This document shows, piece by piece, positions 1-8,805 of a stretch of 64,000 nucleotides of DNA (positions within the stretch are counted from its first letter, which is position 1; every line of letters begins with the position of its first letter). The stretch is from an uncultured beta proteobacterium (GTDB lineage: Bacteria; Pseudomonadota; Gammaproteobacteria; Burkholderiales; Burkholderiaceae_C). The position numbers were made by a program, and so were the translations under genes. Under the pieces are notes generated by a model, which was not told the DNA's origin, ran no database searches, and worked only from the letters and a program-made list of their open reading frames with translations. Location of the stretch: contig CAIJPE010000053.1 in assembly GCA_903822435.1 (NCBI GenBank), forward strand, positions 37,322 to 101,321. Reading direction: 5' to 3'.

Positions 1-180
1 CCTGCCGATCCGCCCGACGAAGCGCTGGCCCAGCTCCTGGCAGGCCAGCTGCTGCTGCAGGACAGCCCGGCCCCGTTCTACCCGCACCCTGGCGCCTCGG
101 CCGGCGCCACTGCCGATGCCCGCGCCCTCTTCGCCGAGCTTCGTGCTGGCCCCTCCGCCGACCGCACCGCATTCCGATAA
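1..180 (+). CDS. C-terminal fragment of a gene cut by the window edge (probably FlhG/FleN)
   Basis: Frame 1 is open from the first base to TAA at 178-180 and encodes a 59-residue tail (PADPPDEALAQLLAGQ...). The composition is normal coding sequence for this genome, and the stop lies nine bases before the fliA start, so the two genes are probably co-transcribed. In Burkholderiales the gene directly before fliA is usually the MinD-like ATPase FlhG, which controls flagellar number. The visible tail has no diagnostic motif, so FlhG rests on gene order alone. Confidence 0.5.
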   Translation, partial: PADPPDEALAQLLAGQLLLQDSPAPFYPHPGASAGATADARALFAELRAGPSADRTAFR

Positions 181-189
181 AGGCCATCC

Positions 190-906
190 ATGTATACCGC
201 CAAGGGACAACTCGACGCCGGCGCGCTGCTGAAGCAGTACAGCCCGTTGGTCCGCCGTCTGGCCCATCAGATGATTGCCAAGCTGCCGGCCAACGTCGAG
301 CTCGACGACCTGATCCAGGTCGGCATGATCGGCCTGAGCGACGCCCTGTCGCGCTTCGACGCCGCGCAGGGGGTGCAGTTCGAGACCTTCGCCACCCAGC
401 GCATCCGCGGCGCGATGCTCGACGAACTGCGGGGCAACGACTGGATGAGCCGCGGCGACCGCCGACACCAGCGCAGCATCGAGGCCGCCGTGCACAAGCT
501 GGAACAGCGCCACGGCCGTGCCCCCAGCGAAGGCGAGATCGCCCGCGAGATGGGCCTGAGCCTGACCGACTACCAGGAACTGCTGGGCAAGGTGCGTGGC
601 ACGCAGCTCATCTACCTGGAAGACATGAGCGGCGACGAGGGCGACGACGACTACCTCGACCGGCACGTGGCCGCCGACGGCGACGCCAACCCCATCGAGC
701 GGCTGCAGGACCAGCGCATGCGCGAGGCGCTCGTGGAAGCCATCAAGAACCTGCCCGAGCGCGAGCAGTACGTGATGAGCATGTACTACGAGCACGACAT
801 GAACCTCAAGGAGATCGCCGCCGTGCTGGGCGTGACCGAAAGCCGCGTGTGCCAACTGCACAGCCAATCCATTGCCCGGCTGCGGACGCGGCTGCGGGCC
901 TGGTAG
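190..906 (+). CDS. fliA: RNA polymerase sigma-28 factor FliA
   Basis: This is the flagellar sigma factor that transcribes late flagellar and chemotaxis genes and is held inactive by FlgM. The 238-residue length is typical. Region 2 lies at about residues 20-85 (NVELDDLIQVGMIGLSDAL, then FATQRIRGAMLDELRGNDW). Region 3 is near 90-150, and region 4 near 180-235 has the helix-turn-helix MNLKEIAAVLGVTESRVCQL. The ATG has AAAGG six bases upstream. Its anti-sigma partner FlgM is in the same window at 8806. The arn operon converges on its 3' end. Confidence 0.96.
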   Translation: MYTAKGQLDAGALLKQYSPLVRRLAHQMIAKLPANVELDDLIQVGMIGLSDALSRFDAAQGVQFETFATQRIRGAMLDELRGNDWMSRGDRRHQRSIEAAVHKLEQRHGRAPSEGEIAREMGLSLTDYQELLGKVRGTQLIYLEDMSGDEGDDDYLDRHVAADGDANPIERLQDQRMREALVEAIKNLPEREQYVMSMYYEHDMNLKEIAAVLGVTESRVCQLHSQSIARLRTRLRAW

Positions 907-1014
907 GTCATGTTGCCGCCGCCCAAGTCGGCTGCAGGCAGCCGCCAGCTGAGCTTCAGGTTCTGGGGCCCGGGGGGCGAAGCCGCACCGCGTCGCGGGC
1001 TGCTGCCGCAGCCT

Positions 1015-1914
1015 TCACCCCGGTTGCCCGGCCACCACGAGCGTCCCGCTGCGACCGGGGACACTGCCCCATACCAGGGGCCGGACGGGCAGGTCAGTGC
1101 TGCCGAGCCCGGCGTGCAGGCCGGCCAGGGTGACCAGGCGGTGGCCCTGGACGATCCAGCCGTCTAGCAGGGCCTCGAAGGCCGGGGCCAGCAGACCGCC
1201 TTCCAGTTCGGCGTGCAGGGTGTAGACCTGGTCGCCGCCGGTCTCCGTCTTGCGCAGCAGTGCGCGGGCCACATTGCCGTCATCGACGCCCTCCTGGCCG
1301 ATCAGCTCGTCCAGCGTGGGCAAGGTGGTGGGCCACTGCACGTGCCGCAGCACCTGCCCCCCGGCGCTGGGCCGGTAGGGGCCGCTGCCGCGCCCGTCCG
1401 ATGCGTAGGCCAGGCCCCAGCGGTCGATCTGGCGCAGCGCTTCGTCGTTCATCTGCCAGCCGGCAGCACCGTGCGTGGTGGGAGCCTGGCCGAAGACATC
1501 GCCGAAGCGCTGCCACGACAGCGCCATCTGCCGTTGCGTCCACGCGTTGTCGCGCTGGCGCACCTGATCCTGCCAGACGATGTGGTCCCAGGTGTGGATG
1601 CCGCACTCGTGGCCGGACCGCAAGGCTTCGCGCATGGGGGCGGCGGCGACGCGGCCGATGTCGGGAGCGGGCAGCAGCACGCCGTACATCAGCGTGCGCA
1701 GGCCGTAATGCTTGACCACCGAGGTGCGGGACACCTTGCTCAGGAAGCCCGGCCGGAAGACCCGCTTCAGGGCCCAGCCGGTGTGGTCCGGGCCCAGGCT
1801 GAACAGGAACGTCGCCTGCAGGCCGCGCCGGCCGAGCACCTGCAGCAGGCGCGGCACGCCTTCACGCGTGCCGCGCAGCGTGTCGACATCGACCTTCAGC
1901 GCGATGCGCGCCAT
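1015..1914 (-). CDS. arnD: 4-deoxy-4-formamido-L-arabinose-phosphoundecaprenol deformylase ArnD
   Basis: ArnD removes the formyl group from undecaprenyl-phosphate Ara4FN so that L-Ara4N can be flipped and attached to lipid A. The 299 residues match the NodB/polysaccharide-deacetylase family. The metal-binding aspartate motif is near the N-terminus (ALKVDVDTLRGT), and the paired histidines are in HECGIHTWDHIVWQ at about residues 100-113. It is the last gene of the leftward arn operon, 31 bases after the dehydrogenase gene. Length and motifs agree with a complete enzyme. Confidence 0.93.
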   Translation of the reverse strand: MARIALKVDVDTLRGTREGVPRLLQVLGRRGLQATFLFSLGPDHTGWALKRVFRPGFLSKVSRTSVVKHYGLRTLMYGVLLPAPDIGRVAAAPMREALRSGHECGIHTWDHIVWQDQVRQRDNAWTQRQMALSWQRFGDVFGQAPTTHGAAGWQMNDEALRQIDRWGLAYASDGRGSGPYRPSAGGQVLRHVQWPTTLPTLDELIGQEGVDDGNVARALLRKTETGGDQVYTLHAELEGGLLAPAFEALLDGWIVQGHRLVTLAGLHAGLGSTDLPVRPLVWGSVPGRSGTLVVAGQPG

Positions 1915-1945
1915 GCAAGGCCCCGGTCTGCGTTCGGCCGGGGGC

Positions 1946-2998
1946 TCAGGTGGCCGAATCCAGCAGCGAGCGGGCTTCCACCACCTTCTCGCGGTACGAC
2001 TCGAAGATGCGGCGCAGAGCCGTTTCCATGTTGATCAGCGGCTGCCACCCGAGCTCGGTCATGGTGGCCTCGATCTTGGGCAGGCGATTCTGCACGTCCT
2101 GGTAGCCCTTGCCATAGAACTGGCCGGACGAGGTCTCGATGATGCGCGAGTGCTGCGCGCCTTCGGCGTACTCGGGGTAGTCGGCGGCCATCTTGAGCAT
2201 CATCTCGGCCAGTTCGCGCACCGAGTAGTCGTTGGCGGGGTTGCCCACGTTGTAGATGCGGCCGCTGGCCACGCCGCCCGGGTTGTCGATGATCTTCATC
2301 AATTCCGAGACGCCGTCGGAGATGTCGGCGAAGGCCCGCCGCTGCTGGCCGCCGTCCACCAGCTGGATGGGCTCGCCGCGCACGATCTGGCCCAGGAACT
2401 GGGTGACCACGCGCGAGCTGCCTTCCTTGGTCTCGAAGATCGAATCCAGGCCCGAGCCGATCCAGTTGAAGGGCCGGAACAGCGTGTAGTTCAGGCCCTG
2501 TTCCATGCCGTAGGCGTGGATCACACGGTCCATCAGCTGTTTGCTGCAGGCATAGATCCAGCGTGGCTTGTTGATGGGGCCGTAGACGAGGTTGGAGGTC
2601 TCGGGGTCGAACTCGGTGTCCGGGCTCATGCCGTAGACCTCGGAGGTGGACGGGAAGACGAGGTGCTTCTTGTATTTCACGGCCGCGCGCACGATGGGCA
2701 GGTTGGCCTCGAAGTCGAGTTCGAACACGCGCAGCGGCTCGCGCACGTAGGTGGCTGGCGTGGCGATGGCCACCAGGGGCAGGATCACGTCGCACTTCTT
2801 GACGTGGTATTCGATCCATTCCTTGTTGATGGTGATGTCGCCCTCGAAGAACTTCATCCGGCTGTGGCGCACCATGTCGCCCAGGCGGCTGCTGCTCATG
2901 TCCATGCCGTAGACCTCCCACGGCGTGGTCTCGAGGATGCGCTGCGTGAGGTGGTGGCCGATGAAGCCGTTGACACCCAGGATCAGGACTTTCTTCAT
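1946..2998 (-). CDS. ArnA-type dehydrogenase (bifunctional UDP-4-keto-pentose/UDP-xylose synthase)
   Basis: This short-chain dehydrogenase/reductase of 350 residues corresponds to the C-terminal half of E. coli ArnA, which oxidatively decarboxylates UDP-glucuronic acid to UDP-4-keto-arabinose. The Rossmann motif is at the N-terminus (LILGVNGFIGHHL). The catalytic motif includes STSEVYGM, and YACSK carries the Tyr-x-x-x-Lys pair. The ATG at 2998 was chosen because homology starts at MKKVLILG; the longer ORF upstream is out-of-family. A stand-alone protein of this kind is known from Ralstonia (U4kpxs). The formyltransferase half is the separate gene 11 bases upstream, in another frame. Confidence 0.92.
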   Translation of the reverse strand: MKKVLILGVNGFIGHHLTQRILETTPWEVYGMDMSSSRLGDMVRHSRMKFFEGDITINKEWIEYHVKKCDVILPLVAIATPATYVREPLRVFELDFEANLPIVRAAVKYKKHLVFPSTSEVYGMSPDTEFDPETSNLVYGPINKPRWIYACSKQLMDRVIHAYGMEQGLNYTLFRPFNWIGSGLDSIFETKEGSSRVVTQFLGQIVRGEPIQLVDGGQQRRAFADISDGVSELMKIIDNPGGVASGRIYNVGNPANDYSVRELAEMMLKMAADYPEYAEGAQHSRIIETSSGQFYGKGYQDVQNRLPKIEATMTELGWQPLINMETALRRIFESYREKVVEARSLLDSAT

Positions 2999-3009
2999 GT
3001 CGTCGCTCT

Positions 3010-3942
3010 TTATGTCGTCGGTTTCGCGGAGGAAGGGTGCAGCAGGGCCTGCAGGCCGGCTGCATCCAGCACCTGGCCATCGGCCAGCAACTGGTGCACG
3101 TGCACGGTCTGGCCATCCCCGCACACGCCGATGATGAGGCCATCGACGGCGTGCAGGCCCGGCGCCAGGCCGGTGGTATCGACGGCCCGGCCCGGCAGCG
3201 GGCGGCGTGCGCGGGCCACCACCAGCCGCCGGCCCGCCGTGTCGGTGAAGGCGCCGGGGTAGGGCGGGGCCACGGCGCGGACGAGGTTGTAGACCTCGGC
3301 GGCGGGGCGCGTCCAGTCGATGCGGCCGTCTTCGGGCTTGCGGCCGCCGTAATAGCTGCCGGCGGACAGGTCGTTGGGCAAGGCCGGCACGCGGCCGGCC
3401 ATCAGCGCGGGCAGGCTGCGCCAGAGCACCAGCTCGGCGGCCACGGTGACCTTGTCGAAGACCTGCTCGGCCGTGTCGTCGGGCAGGATGGGTACGGCGC
3501 TCTGGTCGACGATGGCTCCTGCGTCCGGCTTGGCCACCATGGCGTGCAGGGTGGCGCCGGTCTCGGTGGCGCCCTTGAGCACAGCCCAGTTGGTGGGGGC
3601 GCGGCCGCGGAAGTGCGGCAGCAGAGAGCCATGGAGGTTGTAGGCACCCTGCGGCGCCAGCGCCAGCAGGCCGGCGGGCAGCATGGCGCGGTAGTAGAAG
3701 GAGAAGATCACGTCGGGCCGGGCCTGTGCCACGGCTTCGGCCAGGGCCGGCGACCGGGGGTCGTCCGCGTAGATCGTGGGAAGGCCCAGCTCTGCCGCGG
3801 TGTCGGCCACGCGCTGGAACCACAGCACCTCGCCGGGGTGGTCGGTGTGCGTGGCCACCAGCACCACCTCCAGGCCGCGCGCCACCAGCACGCGCAGGCA
3901 GCGATCGCCGACATTCGAGTACGCGAAGACGACGGCCCTCAC
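3010..3942 (-). CDS. ArnA-type formyltransferase (UDP-L-Ara4N N-formyltransferase)
   Basis: This 310-residue protein corresponds to the N-terminal half of E. coli ArnA, which formylates UDP-L-Ara4N with 10-formyl-tetrahydrofolate. Formyltransferase hallmarks are visible: YNLHGSLLPHFRGRAPTNWA around residue 100 with the catalytic Asn/His region, then the Asp segment (VAKPDAGAIVDQ) and a C-terminal FMT-C-like domain. The start is GTG at 3942, inferred from the homologous beginning RAVVFAYSNVG. It overlaps the arnC stop by four bases, showing translational coupling. Confidence 0.92.
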   Translation of the reverse strand: MRAVVFAYSNVGDRCLRVLVARGLEVVLVATHTDHPGEVLWFQRVADTAAELGLPTIYADDPRSPALAEAVAQARPDVIFSFYYRAMLPAGLLALAPQGAYNLHGSLLPHFRGRAPTNWAVLKGATETGATLHAMVAKPDAGAIVDQSAVPILPDDTAEQVFDKVTVAAELVLWRSLPALMAGRVPALPNDLSAGSYYGGRKPEDGRIDWTRPAAEVYNLVRAVAPPYPGAFTDTAGRRLVVARARRPLPGRAVDTTGLAPGLHAVDGLIIGVCGDGQTVHVHQLLADGQVLDAAGLQALLHPSSAKPTT

Positions 3943-4916
3943 GCGGGCCCCCTGCCGGCGTCGGCGAGAGCCGGCGGGTCCTGCGGTGCCTGAAGCACCG
4001 CGCTGATGCGCCAGCGCGGCCGCGCCCGGACCTGCTGCTGGATGCGACCGACGTACTCGCCCATCAGCCCGATGCCGAACAGCATGATGCCGGTGAGGAA
4101 GAACTGCAGTGCGAACAGCGTGAACACGCCTTCCACTTCCGAACCCAGCACGAAGCGCCGCACGGCCAGCAGCACGAACAGCGCGCCCGCGCCCAGTGAC
4201 AGCAGCATGCCGATCAGCGAGAACCACTGCAGCGGCACGATGGAAAAGCCGGTGACCAGGTCGAAATTCAGGCGGATGAGCTTGTACAGCGAGTACTTCG
4301 ATTCCCCCGCGAAGCGCTCCTCGTGTTCGACCTCGATCTCGGTGGGCGTGGCCGCGAAGGTGTAGGCCAGCGCCGGAATGAAGGTGTTGACCTCGCCGCA
4401 GGCGTTCAGGGTGTCCACCAGCGCCCGGTCGTAAGCCCGCAGCATGCAGCCCTGGTCGGTCATCTGGATGCGCGTGATGTTCTCGCGCAGGTTGTTCATG
4501 GCCCTGGACGCGATGCGGCGAAACGCGCTGTCTTCGCGTTTGCGGCGGATGCTGCCCACGTAGTCGTGCCCGGCGCGGATGGTGGCCACCAGCTTGGGGA
4601 TCTCTTCGGGCGGGTTTTGCAGGTCGGCATCCAGCGTGATGGCGATCTGCCCGCGGACGTGCTCGAAGCCGGCCATGATGGCCATGTGCTGCCCGAAATT
4701 GCCGTTGAACAGCACCACGCGGGTGACGTCCGGCCGCTTGCGGTATTGCTCGGCCAGCAGGGGCACAGAACGGTCGGTGCTGCCGTCGTTGACGAATATG
4801 ACCTCCCAGGGCTCGCCCTGTGCGTCCATGACGCGGTACAGGCGCTCGAACAAGGCGGCCAGCACGGCCTCTTCGTTGTAGACCGGAATGACGACGGACA
4901 GGACGGGCGTGTTCAC
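3939..4916 (-). CDS. arnC: Undecaprenyl-phosphate Ara4FN transferase ArnC
   Basis: ArnC is a membrane GT2 glycosyltransferase that moves Ara4FN from UDP to undecaprenyl phosphate. The 325-residue protein opens with the GT2 signature LSVVIPVYNEEAVL and has the metal-binding ITLDADLQNPPEEIP at about residue 95. It ends with two transmembrane helices (FSLIGMLLSLGAGALFVLL and FFLTGIMLFGIGLMGEYVG). GTG at 4916 is the start; it overlaps the arnB stop by four bases, and the longer upstream ORF is a shadow of arnB. The gene sits in the expected place between arnB and the formyltransferase. Confidence 0.94.
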   Translation of the reverse strand: MNTPVLSVVIPVYNEEAVLAALFERLYRVMDAQGEPWEVIFVNDGSTDRSVPLLAEQYRKRPDVTRVVLFNGNFGQHMAIMAGFEHVRGQIAITLDADLQNPPEEIPKLVATIRAGHDYVGSIRRKREDSAFRRIASRAMNNLRENITRIQMTDQGCMLRAYDRALVDTLNACGEVNTFIPALAYTFAATPTEIEVEHEERFAGESKYSLYKLIRLNFDLVTGFSIVPLQWFSLIGMLLSLGAGALFVLLAVRRFVLGSEVEGVFTLFALQFFLTGIMLFGIGLMGEYVGRIQQQVRARPRWRISAVLQAPQDPPALADAGRGPA

Positions 4917-6076
4917 AGTGCGAGTTGCCGGCAAGCCAGGGCGAGTTGGAAGCAGACACGGTCGGTGTCCTCGGTGGCCATCTGCGCAAACAGCGGCAGG
5001 GTCAGGATGCCGCGGCCGATGCGCTCGGCCGCCGGCAGCTGCCCGTCGCGCCAGCCCAGCCCGCGGTAGAACGAGAACAGGTGCAGCGCCGGGTAGTGCA
5101 CCCCGGTGCCGATGCCGGCTTCCTTCAGCAGCTGCATCACGCCGGCGCGGCCGCCGGCCAGCCGCTCGGCCGGCAGCACCACCTGGAACATGTGCCAGTT
5201 GGGCGTGATGCCGGCCGCCGAGATGGCCATGGGAGTGGGCGGCAGCCCGATGCCCAGCGAAGCCAGGCCGTGGCGTTCGGTCGCCTGGAAATACGCCGCG
5301 GCCAGCTCGGTGCGGCGCTGGGTGATCGCTGCCAGGTGGGGCAGCTGCCCCAGGCCGATGGTGGCGTTGATGTCGGTCAGGTTGAACTTGCCGCCCGGCG
5401 TCTCCACGTCCATGCCATCCGCGCCGGTTCGTACCACGCCCTGAAGGCGCAGTCGCTCGGCCCGCTCGGCTTCGTCCACGGTATTCATCACCAGGCAGCC
5501 GCCCTCCGCGCAGGTGATGTTCTTGTTGGCCTGGAAGCTGAAGCTCACCAGGTCGCCGAAGCTGCCGATGCGCCGGCCCTGCCAGCGCGCGTCGATGGCC
5601 TGGGCAGCGTCTTCGATCACGCGCAACTTGTGCCGCCGCGCGATGTCGTACAAGCGGTCCATGTCCACCGGCAGGCCGGCCAGGTACACCGGCATCAGGG
5701 CCCGGGTGCGCGGCGTGATGGCGGCCTCGACCGCGGCCAGGTCGAGGTTGCGGGTGACCGGGTCGATATCGACGAACACCGGGCGCGCGCCCACGGCCAC
5801 CACGACGTTGGCCGTGGCCACCCAGGTGATGGCGGAGGTGATCACTTCGTCCCCCGGCCCGATGCCGGCGACCCGCAAGGCCACTTCCATGGTGGCGGTT
5901 CCATTGGCGAAGGCGCGCACGGGCCGGCCGCCGAACAGCGCCGAGAGTTGCGTCTCGAAGGCCTGGACCTTGGGGCCCGAGGTGATCCACCCCGAAGCCA
6001 GCACGCGGCCGACCTCGGCGATGGTCTGCTCGTCGATGTGGGGGCGCGTGAAGGGCAGGAAGGCGGGGTCCGGCAT
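4913..6076 (-). CDS. arnB: UDP-4-amino-4-deoxy-L-arabinose aminotransferase ArnB
   Basis: ArnB is a PLP-dependent aminotransferase of the DegT/DnrJ/EryC1 family that converts UDP-4-keto-arabinose to UDP-L-Ara4N using glutamate. The 387 residues are full length. The substrate loop is SGWITSGPKVQAFE, the cofactor Asp lies in RVIEDAAQAIDA, and the Schiff-base lysine is in FSFQANKNITCAEGG. The PIYLAGL-like strand (LMPVYLAGLPVDM) precedes it. The gene follows the flippase gene by 22 bases and overlaps arnC by four. Confidence 0.94.
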   Translation of the reverse strand: MPDPAFLPFTRPHIDEQTIAEVGRVLASGWITSGPKVQAFETQLSALFGGRPVRAFANGTATMEVALRVAGIGPGDEVITSAITWVATANVVVAVGARPVFVDIDPVTRNLDLAAVEAAITPRTRALMPVYLAGLPVDMDRLYDIARRHKLRVIEDAAQAIDARWQGRRIGSFGDLVSFSFQANKNITCAEGGCLVMNTVDEAERAERLRLQGVVRTGADGMDVETPGGKFNLTDINATIGLGQLPHLAAITQRRTELAAAYFQATERHGLASLGIGLPPTPMAISAAGITPNWHMFQVVLPAERLAGGRAGVMQLLKEAGIGTGVHYPALHLFSFYRGLGWRDGQLPAAERIGRGILTLPLFAQMATEDTDRVCFQLALACRQLAL

Positions 6077-6098
6077 GGGTGGTTCGGCAGGCAGTGTT

Positions 6099-6470
6099 TC
6101 AGGTTCGGGACATGACGAGCACGCCAGCCAGGATCAGCATCATCCCGGCCCAGCGCATGGGTCCCAGGGCTTCGCCGAACAGCCACCAGGCCGCCAGGGC
6201 GTTGACCACGTAGCCGAGAGAGAGCATGGGGTAGGCCAGCGAGACTTCCACCCGCGACAGCCCGACGATCCACACGCCCACGCTGACCACGTAGCACGCC
6301 AGACCCGCGATGATGGGCCATTGCGCCAGCACCCGCAGGGCCGTGGGCACCAGCGTGTCCCAGCCGACGCTCAAGCTGCCCAGCGGCTGGACGCCGGCCT
6401 TCAGCAACAGTTGAGCGCCCGCATTGAGCATCACGCCGGTGAGGATGAGTGCAAAGGTTCCGGGGGTCAT
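6099..6470 (-). CDS. SMR/EamA-type membrane protein, probable Ara4N-phosphoundecaprenol flippase subunit (ArnE/ArnF-like)
   Basis: A 123-residue hydrophobic protein with four predicted transmembrane helices, the small-multidrug-resistance-like fold of ArnE and ArnF, which flip undecaprenyl-phosphate-Ara4N across the inner membrane. Visible features are the N-terminal helix with LNAGAQLLLKAG and a C-terminal helix MRWAGMMLILAGVLVM. E. coli uses an ArnE/ArnF heterodimer; only one such gene is present here, so the protein may act as a homodimer. It sits between arnT and arnB, seven bases after arnT. The role is inferred from family and operon position. Confidence 0.82.
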   Translation of the reverse strand: MTPGTFALILTGVMLNAGAQLLLKAGVQPLGSLSVGWDTLVPTALRVLAQWPIIAGLACYVVSVGVWIVGLSRVEVSLAYPMLSLGYVVNALAAWWLFGEALGPMRWAGMMLILAGVLVMSRT

Positions 6471-6477
6471 GGCGCCA

Positions 6478-8214
6478 TCAGGGGTGGGCTGTCTCGAAGT
6501 TGGCCACCACCACGCGCCGCTCGTCGGCGGCCACGGTGTGCATGACCAGGTGCCGAGCCTGCAGGGCAGCGTGGGTGTCCGCAGACATGATGGCCAGTGC
6601 GGGCACGCCCGACACCCAGGCCTGTTCGAAGGCGGCCAGGGTGGGTAGCCATTTCTGCGGCTCCTGGCGGGTGCCGAAGTCCAGTTCGTCGGGGTCTTCG
6701 ACCAGGATCGTCGTGCGCCTCAGGTAGAAGGGCAGGGTGTGGTCGAGCAGCCGCACGCTGTAGATCGGCATCCCGGGCGTGAGCACCCCCTGGATGGCCG
6801 GCACCAGGTCGGCCCCGGAACTGGGCCGACCCAGGGTTTCGTGCCCCGCCAGGCCCAAGGTGGTCGCACCGAAGAAGGCCAGGCCCGCGGCCACCAGGCT
6901 GGACGTCAACCGGCCTCGCCGGTTGAGCCGCCAGGCGAGCAGCAGCCCGGCCACGGCCACCGCGCAGGCGCCGACCAGCCAGGCGCCATAAGCCTGCAAT
7001 TCGGGGTTCGATTCGCCGGCCGGCACACGCCCCACCAGCGTGCTGGCCAGCAGCGCCAGCGTGCCGGCCACGAGCAGCCAGACCAACTGGCGCGCCCAGG
7101 CAGCGGCGTCGAGCCGGTCGAGCGCCACGCCGGCGATCAGGGCCAGCGCCGGGAACACCGGCACGATGTATCCCGGCAGCTTGGAGCCCGACAGGCTGAA
7201 AAAGCCGAAGATCACCCCCGCCCACACGGCGCAGAACAGCAGCGGCCGGAAGCCCGGCTGGGCGGATTCGCCGCGAACCGCGCCCGCGCCGCGCAACGCC
7301 AGGCCCAGCCACGGGAAGAAACCCGCCAGCAGCTGCGGCACGAAGTACCACGCCGGTGCCGAGCGCTGGTGCACGCTGGAGGTGTAGCGCTCCCAATGCT
7401 CGTGGATGAAGAAGAACTGCGCGAACTCGGGGTTGCGCAGTTCGATGAGCACGAACCAGGGGGCGGCGATCACGCCGAACACGGCCAGGCCGCCCAGCCA
7501 TTGCAGGCGCAGCCACAGGGCCCAGTCACGCGCCAGGGCGCTGTAGACCACCAGCGCCATGCCGGGCAGCACGATGCCGATCAGCCCCTTGGTGAGCACG
7601 GCCACGGCCATGGCCGCCCAGGCGAGCAGCATCCACCCCCGTTGCGCGGCCGGCGTGGCCTGCGGATGACGTGCCATCAGCACGGCGCCCAGCACGCCGG
7701 CCAGGGCCGCAGCCACGCCCATGTCCAGCGAATTGAAATGGCCGCCGATGTTCCAGGTGGGCGTGGCCAGCAGGGCCAGCGCCGCCAGAAGCCCCGCGCG
7801 GGGCCCGAACCACCGCGCGGCAGCAGCGCCGACGATGGCCACGCCGCCGGCACCGCACAGCCCCACCCACAGCCGTGCCTGCCATTCACCCACCCCGAAG
7901 GCGTGGTAGGCCAGCACGGTCATCCACAGGTGCAGCGGCGGCTTCTCGAAGTACTTGAGGCCCTGGTAGCGGATGGTCACCCAGTCGCCGGAAGTGAACA
8001 TCTCGCGGGCGATCTCGGCGTAGCGGCCTTCGTCCGAACGCAGCAGGTGGCGCGCGTCCAGGCTCACGAACCACACGACGGCCACCAGGGCCAACAGGGC
8101 CAGACCCCACCCCCCTTGCAGCCAGGCCGGGCCTGCCTGCTCGGAGCCTGCTGCGCCGGATGCGCGCCAGGAACCCGCGCGTGCAGCGTTCGCAGGGTTG
8201 GTCATCGCGGGCAT
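6478..8214 (-). CDS. arnT: 4-amino-4-deoxy-L-arabinose lipid A transferase ArnT
   Basis: ArnT is the GT83/PMT-type integral membrane transferase that moves L-Ara4N from undecaprenyl phosphate to lipid A in the periplasm, lowering binding of cationic peptides such as polymyxin. The 578-residue protein has about a dozen hydrophobic segments. The conserved first periplasmic loop (RHLLRSDEGRYAEIAREM) carries the acidic catalytic motif, followed by FEKPPLHLW. A second possible start (MTNPANAAR) lies three codons downstream. It is the first gene of the leftward arn operon. The 170-base stretch upstream separates it from flgN. Confidence 0.93.
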   Translation of the reverse strand: MPAMTNPANAARAGSWRASGAAGSEQAGPAWLQGGWGLALLALVAVVWFVSLDARHLLRSDEGRYAEIAREMFTSGDWVTIRYQGLKYFEKPPLHLWMTVLAYHAFGVGEWQARLWVGLCGAGGVAIVGAAAARWFGPRAGLLAALALLATPTWNIGGHFNSLDMGVAAALAGVLGAVLMARHPQATPAAQRGWMLLAWAAMAVAVLTKGLIGIVLPGMALVVYSALARDWALWLRLQWLGGLAVFGVIAAPWFVLIELRNPEFAQFFFIHEHWERYTSSVHQRSAPAWYFVPQLLAGFFPWLGLALRGAGAVRGESAQPGFRPLLFCAVWAGVIFGFFSLSGSKLPGYIVPVFPALALIAGVALDRLDAAAWARQLVWLLVAGTLALLASTLVGRVPAGESNPELQAYGAWLVGACAVAVAGLLLAWRLNRRGRLTSSLVAAGLAFFGATTLGLAGHETLGRPSSGADLVPAIQGVLTPGMPIYSVRLLDHTLPFYLRRTTILVEDPDELDFGTRQEPQKWLPTLAAFEQAWVSGVPALAIMSADTHAALQARHLVMHTVAADERRVVVANFETAHP

Positions 8215-8348
8215 CGGGAAGGGTCGGGCATGGGCAGTGGCGCTGCGGCTCCGCGGCGCTGGGTGCGCCGGGCTGGCGGCCCCGGCTCGATTGGGACCGG
8301 TGCTTGAGGCCTGTGCGGGCGGCCGGTTGAGGCCGAAAAGCGCCGAAA

Positions 8349-8366
8349 GCCGCTGATTCTAGCGGC
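8349..8366 (-). terminator. Weak hairpin downstream of flgN
   Basis: On the minus strand GCCGCT, a six-base loop and AGCGGC form a perfect stem, followed by TTTCGG and, after GCGC, by TTTTCGG. It lies 19 bases after the flgN stop in the direction of flgMN transcription, so it may end that operon before arnT. The U-tract is interrupted, so termination strength is uncertain. Confidence 0.4.
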
Positions 8367-8384
8367 CGTGCGGGGTGTGGCCGT

Positions 8385-8783
8385 TCAGGCCAGCAGGCTG
8401 CCGGGGGTGCTGGCGGCGCGCAGACCGGCGCCGGCCGAGTACACGCCGCCGGCCACCGGCCGCGGCAGCAGTGCGTCGATGGCGCGGTCCAGCGAAGCAG
8501 TGGCTCGGGCCAGCGCTTCGCGCTGCGCGGCCACTTGGCCGCTGGCCACCGCCAGGCGGCGGCGCAGGCCGGGCGGGATGCTGCCGCGGCGCGCGGCGCG
8601 GGCAAAGTGTTCGATGGCCGAGGCAAGCGCCACGTGCAGCGCGTCGGCAGCCCGGTCGATGGCGGCCGTGTCCTGACGCTGCAGCCCCAGGGCCAGGGCG
8701 TCGAGTTGTGCTTCCACGGCCAGCAAGGGACGTTCGAGCTCGTTGGCGTGCTGCAAGGGCAGCCGCTCCTTGGATGGATTCAT
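8385..8783 (-). CDS. flgN: Flagellar export chaperone FlgN
   Basis: FlgN is the cytoplasmic chaperone for the hook-associated proteins FlgK and FlgL and delivers them to the export gate. The 132-residue protein is mostly helical and Ala/Leu/Arg rich, as expected for the family, with the segment ELERPLLAVEAQLDAL near the N-terminus. Sequence conservation in FlgN is weak; the call depends strongly on its position 22 bases downstream of flgM and on its length. Both clients are encoded in this window. Confidence 0.82.
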   Translation of the reverse strand: MNPSKERLPLQHANELERPLLAVEAQLDALALGLQRQDTAAIDRAADALHVALASAIEHFARAARRGSIPPGLRRRLAVASGQVAAQREALARATASLDRAIDALLPRPVAGGVYSAGAGLRAASTPGSLLA

Positions 8784-8805
8784 CGTCGCGACAGGGTGGG
8801 CGCGT

